Assembly (NCBI GenBank): GCA_014960805.1
Contig: CP063163.1
Location: 4,055,001-4,119,000 of the forward strand
Length of the DNA stretch: 64,000 nucleotides
Direction of reading: 5' to 3'
Source of the DNA: Cytobacillus suaedae
Lineage (GTDB): Bacteria > Bacillota > Bacilli > Bacillales > Bacillaceae_L
Part shown: one piece after another, positions 63,211 to 64,000 of the stretch
Position numbering within the stretch: the stretch's first letter is position 1
Layout of the letters: each line of letters starts with the position of its first letter
Program-made: the position numbers and the translations under genes
The notes under the pieces: generated by a model
What the model was told of the DNA's origin: nothing
Seen by the model: the letters and a program-made list of their open reading frames with translations, nothing else
Databases searched by the model: none

Positions 63211-64000
63211 ATGTTCATGTTTATTGAAAGAAGTAATGTTTCTTATAAAGTATTTGTATTCCTATTATTAACCTGTCTTCTGTTTCTACATATAAATGTT
63301 GTTCATGCAACTTCATTTCCTACGATTGTTTCGTCAGCTCCATCCCAAAGTGATCGGCACACTCCAATTGACACCGAGATCACTGTAACCTTTAATGATA
63401 AGGTAAAAAATATTTTTTCAACTGGTATTAAACTTTATCAAAAAACGGCATACGGTTTTACAAATGAAATCTCAATAGATGAAATTAGAAGAGATAATAA
63501 CTCTATAAAAATAATCACTCTTGATCCATTTACCTTTAATAAAGAATATAAAGTTGTAATTCCTGCTTATTCTATTGAACTTGATAATGGCTATTATCCA
63601 TATGAATATGCCTATACATTTCAAACAAACTATATGGATTTTCATGAATTAATGGTTCTTAATGAACCGAAACTTACTCAATTGTTAACTAACTACTCCC
63701 CAAGACAACTAAAGGTGTTTGCGCCTAAGCGTCATATTGATGAACTCCAAATTTTACATAAAGTAAAAGGGAATTTTGAAGATAATCAAACTTCAACAAA
63801 TGGAGTTACGAATATAGATATAAAGACTAGCGGTAATGAAGTCGATACGGTTCATGTTGATATTAAGAGAGATTCCCAATTAGTTAATAAAGGATTTGCA
63901 CGAAAATTTAATTATGATGCTAAAACTGGTTCATTAAGTTTTGATATTGGATTTAATAAAATGCCAGGTTACTATGACGTGATTATAAGAGTGTTTAACA
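63211..64000 (+). CDS. Secreted protein with N-terminal Ig-like (Big_5) domain, partial
   Basis: The frame opens at ATG 63211 after AAAGGTGGATAA and stays open to the window end (263 codons). It has a signal peptide (~1-33, with VFVFLLLTCLLFLHINVVHA). Residues ~38-135 form a Big_5-type domain (APSQSDRHTPIDTEITVTFN, then TLDPFTFNKEYKVVIPAY), as in S-layer proteins. After that comes an unrecognised beta-rich part (MVLNEPKLTQLLTNYSPRQL). It lacks the SbsC-like module in the part seen. It is divergent from 60732. Confidence 0.78.
   Translation, partial: MFMFIERSNVSYKVFVFLLLTCLLFLHINVVHATSFPTIVSSAPSQSDRHTPIDTEITVTFNDKVKNIFSTGIKLYQKTAYGFTNEISIDEIRRDNNSIKIITLDPFTFNKEYKVVIPAYSIELDNGYYPYEYAYTFQTNYMDFHELMVLNEPKLTQLLTNYSPRQLKVFAPKRHIDELQILHKVKGNFEDNQTSTNGVTNIDIKTSGNEVDTVHVDIKRDSQLVNKGFARKFNYDAKTGSLSFDIGFNKMPGYYDVIIRVFN

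Overview
The window looks like a low-GC Gram-positive chromosome of the Bacillaceae. Shine-Dalgarno sites are strong, TTG and GTG starts are frequent, and many Gram-positive signal peptides are present. Almost everything encoded is cell-surface biology: S-layer-type proteins, wall hydrolases and a surface-polysaccharide locus. No rRNA, tRNA, CRISPR array, intact insertion sequence or prophage was seen.

Left edge (1-1217): the 3' end of secA2 and slaP, the accessory Sec pair used for S-layer export in the Bacillus anthracis group. Region 1.4-35.6 kb is a collection of secreted and wall-associated proteins. Six genes in the window (1417, 4102, 24339-25423, 30456, 33285, 60732) carry the same helical N-terminal module, closely resembling the polysaccharide-binding N-terminus of the Geobacillus S-layer protein SbsC. 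It is joined to different effectors: a lytic transglycosylase, a trypsin-like protease with a propeller-like tail, Ig-like S-layer arrays and others. No SLH domains were seen, so this module is probably the local wall anchor. A second shared module of about 65 residues (motif INLWKR...FGGQY) occurs four times in three other wall proteins. Two secreted Gln/Asn-rich proteins (6530, 7975) include one with sixteen 42-residue repeats of strictly alternating acidic and amide residues. A compact three-gene operon (19771-23612: HNH-like nuclease with membrane segments, helical protein, ferredoxin-headed protein) matches no system I know.

Region 35.8-60.2 kb is a minus-strand Wzx/Wzy-type polysaccharide locus. 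It contains a pglF-pglE-pglC-pglD set predicted to make and transfer N,N'-diacetylbacillosamine, a second amino-sugar branch (FnlA/CapE-like dehydratase, two DegT proteins, LpxD-like acyltransferase), three glycosyltransferases, WbpG, a flippase, a polymerase, a Wzz-like protein and an O-antigen-ligase-family protein. The ligase operon lies directly upstream of a predicted S-layer gene, which raises the possibility of S-layer glycosylation. The distal end is scarred: remnants of wbpD, a second wbpA, an rmlB-like gene and an unidentified secreted protein surround an intact wbpA. This suggests repeated exchange of the locus and decay of a ManNAc3NAcA pathway.

Working model: SecA2/SlaP export S-layer proteins, the SbsC-like module anchors a family of surface enzymes and structural proteins to a wall polysaccharide, and the 36-60 kb locus makes that polysaccharide or an S-layer glycan. 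Domain calls are by eye from family knowledge. No database search was run.
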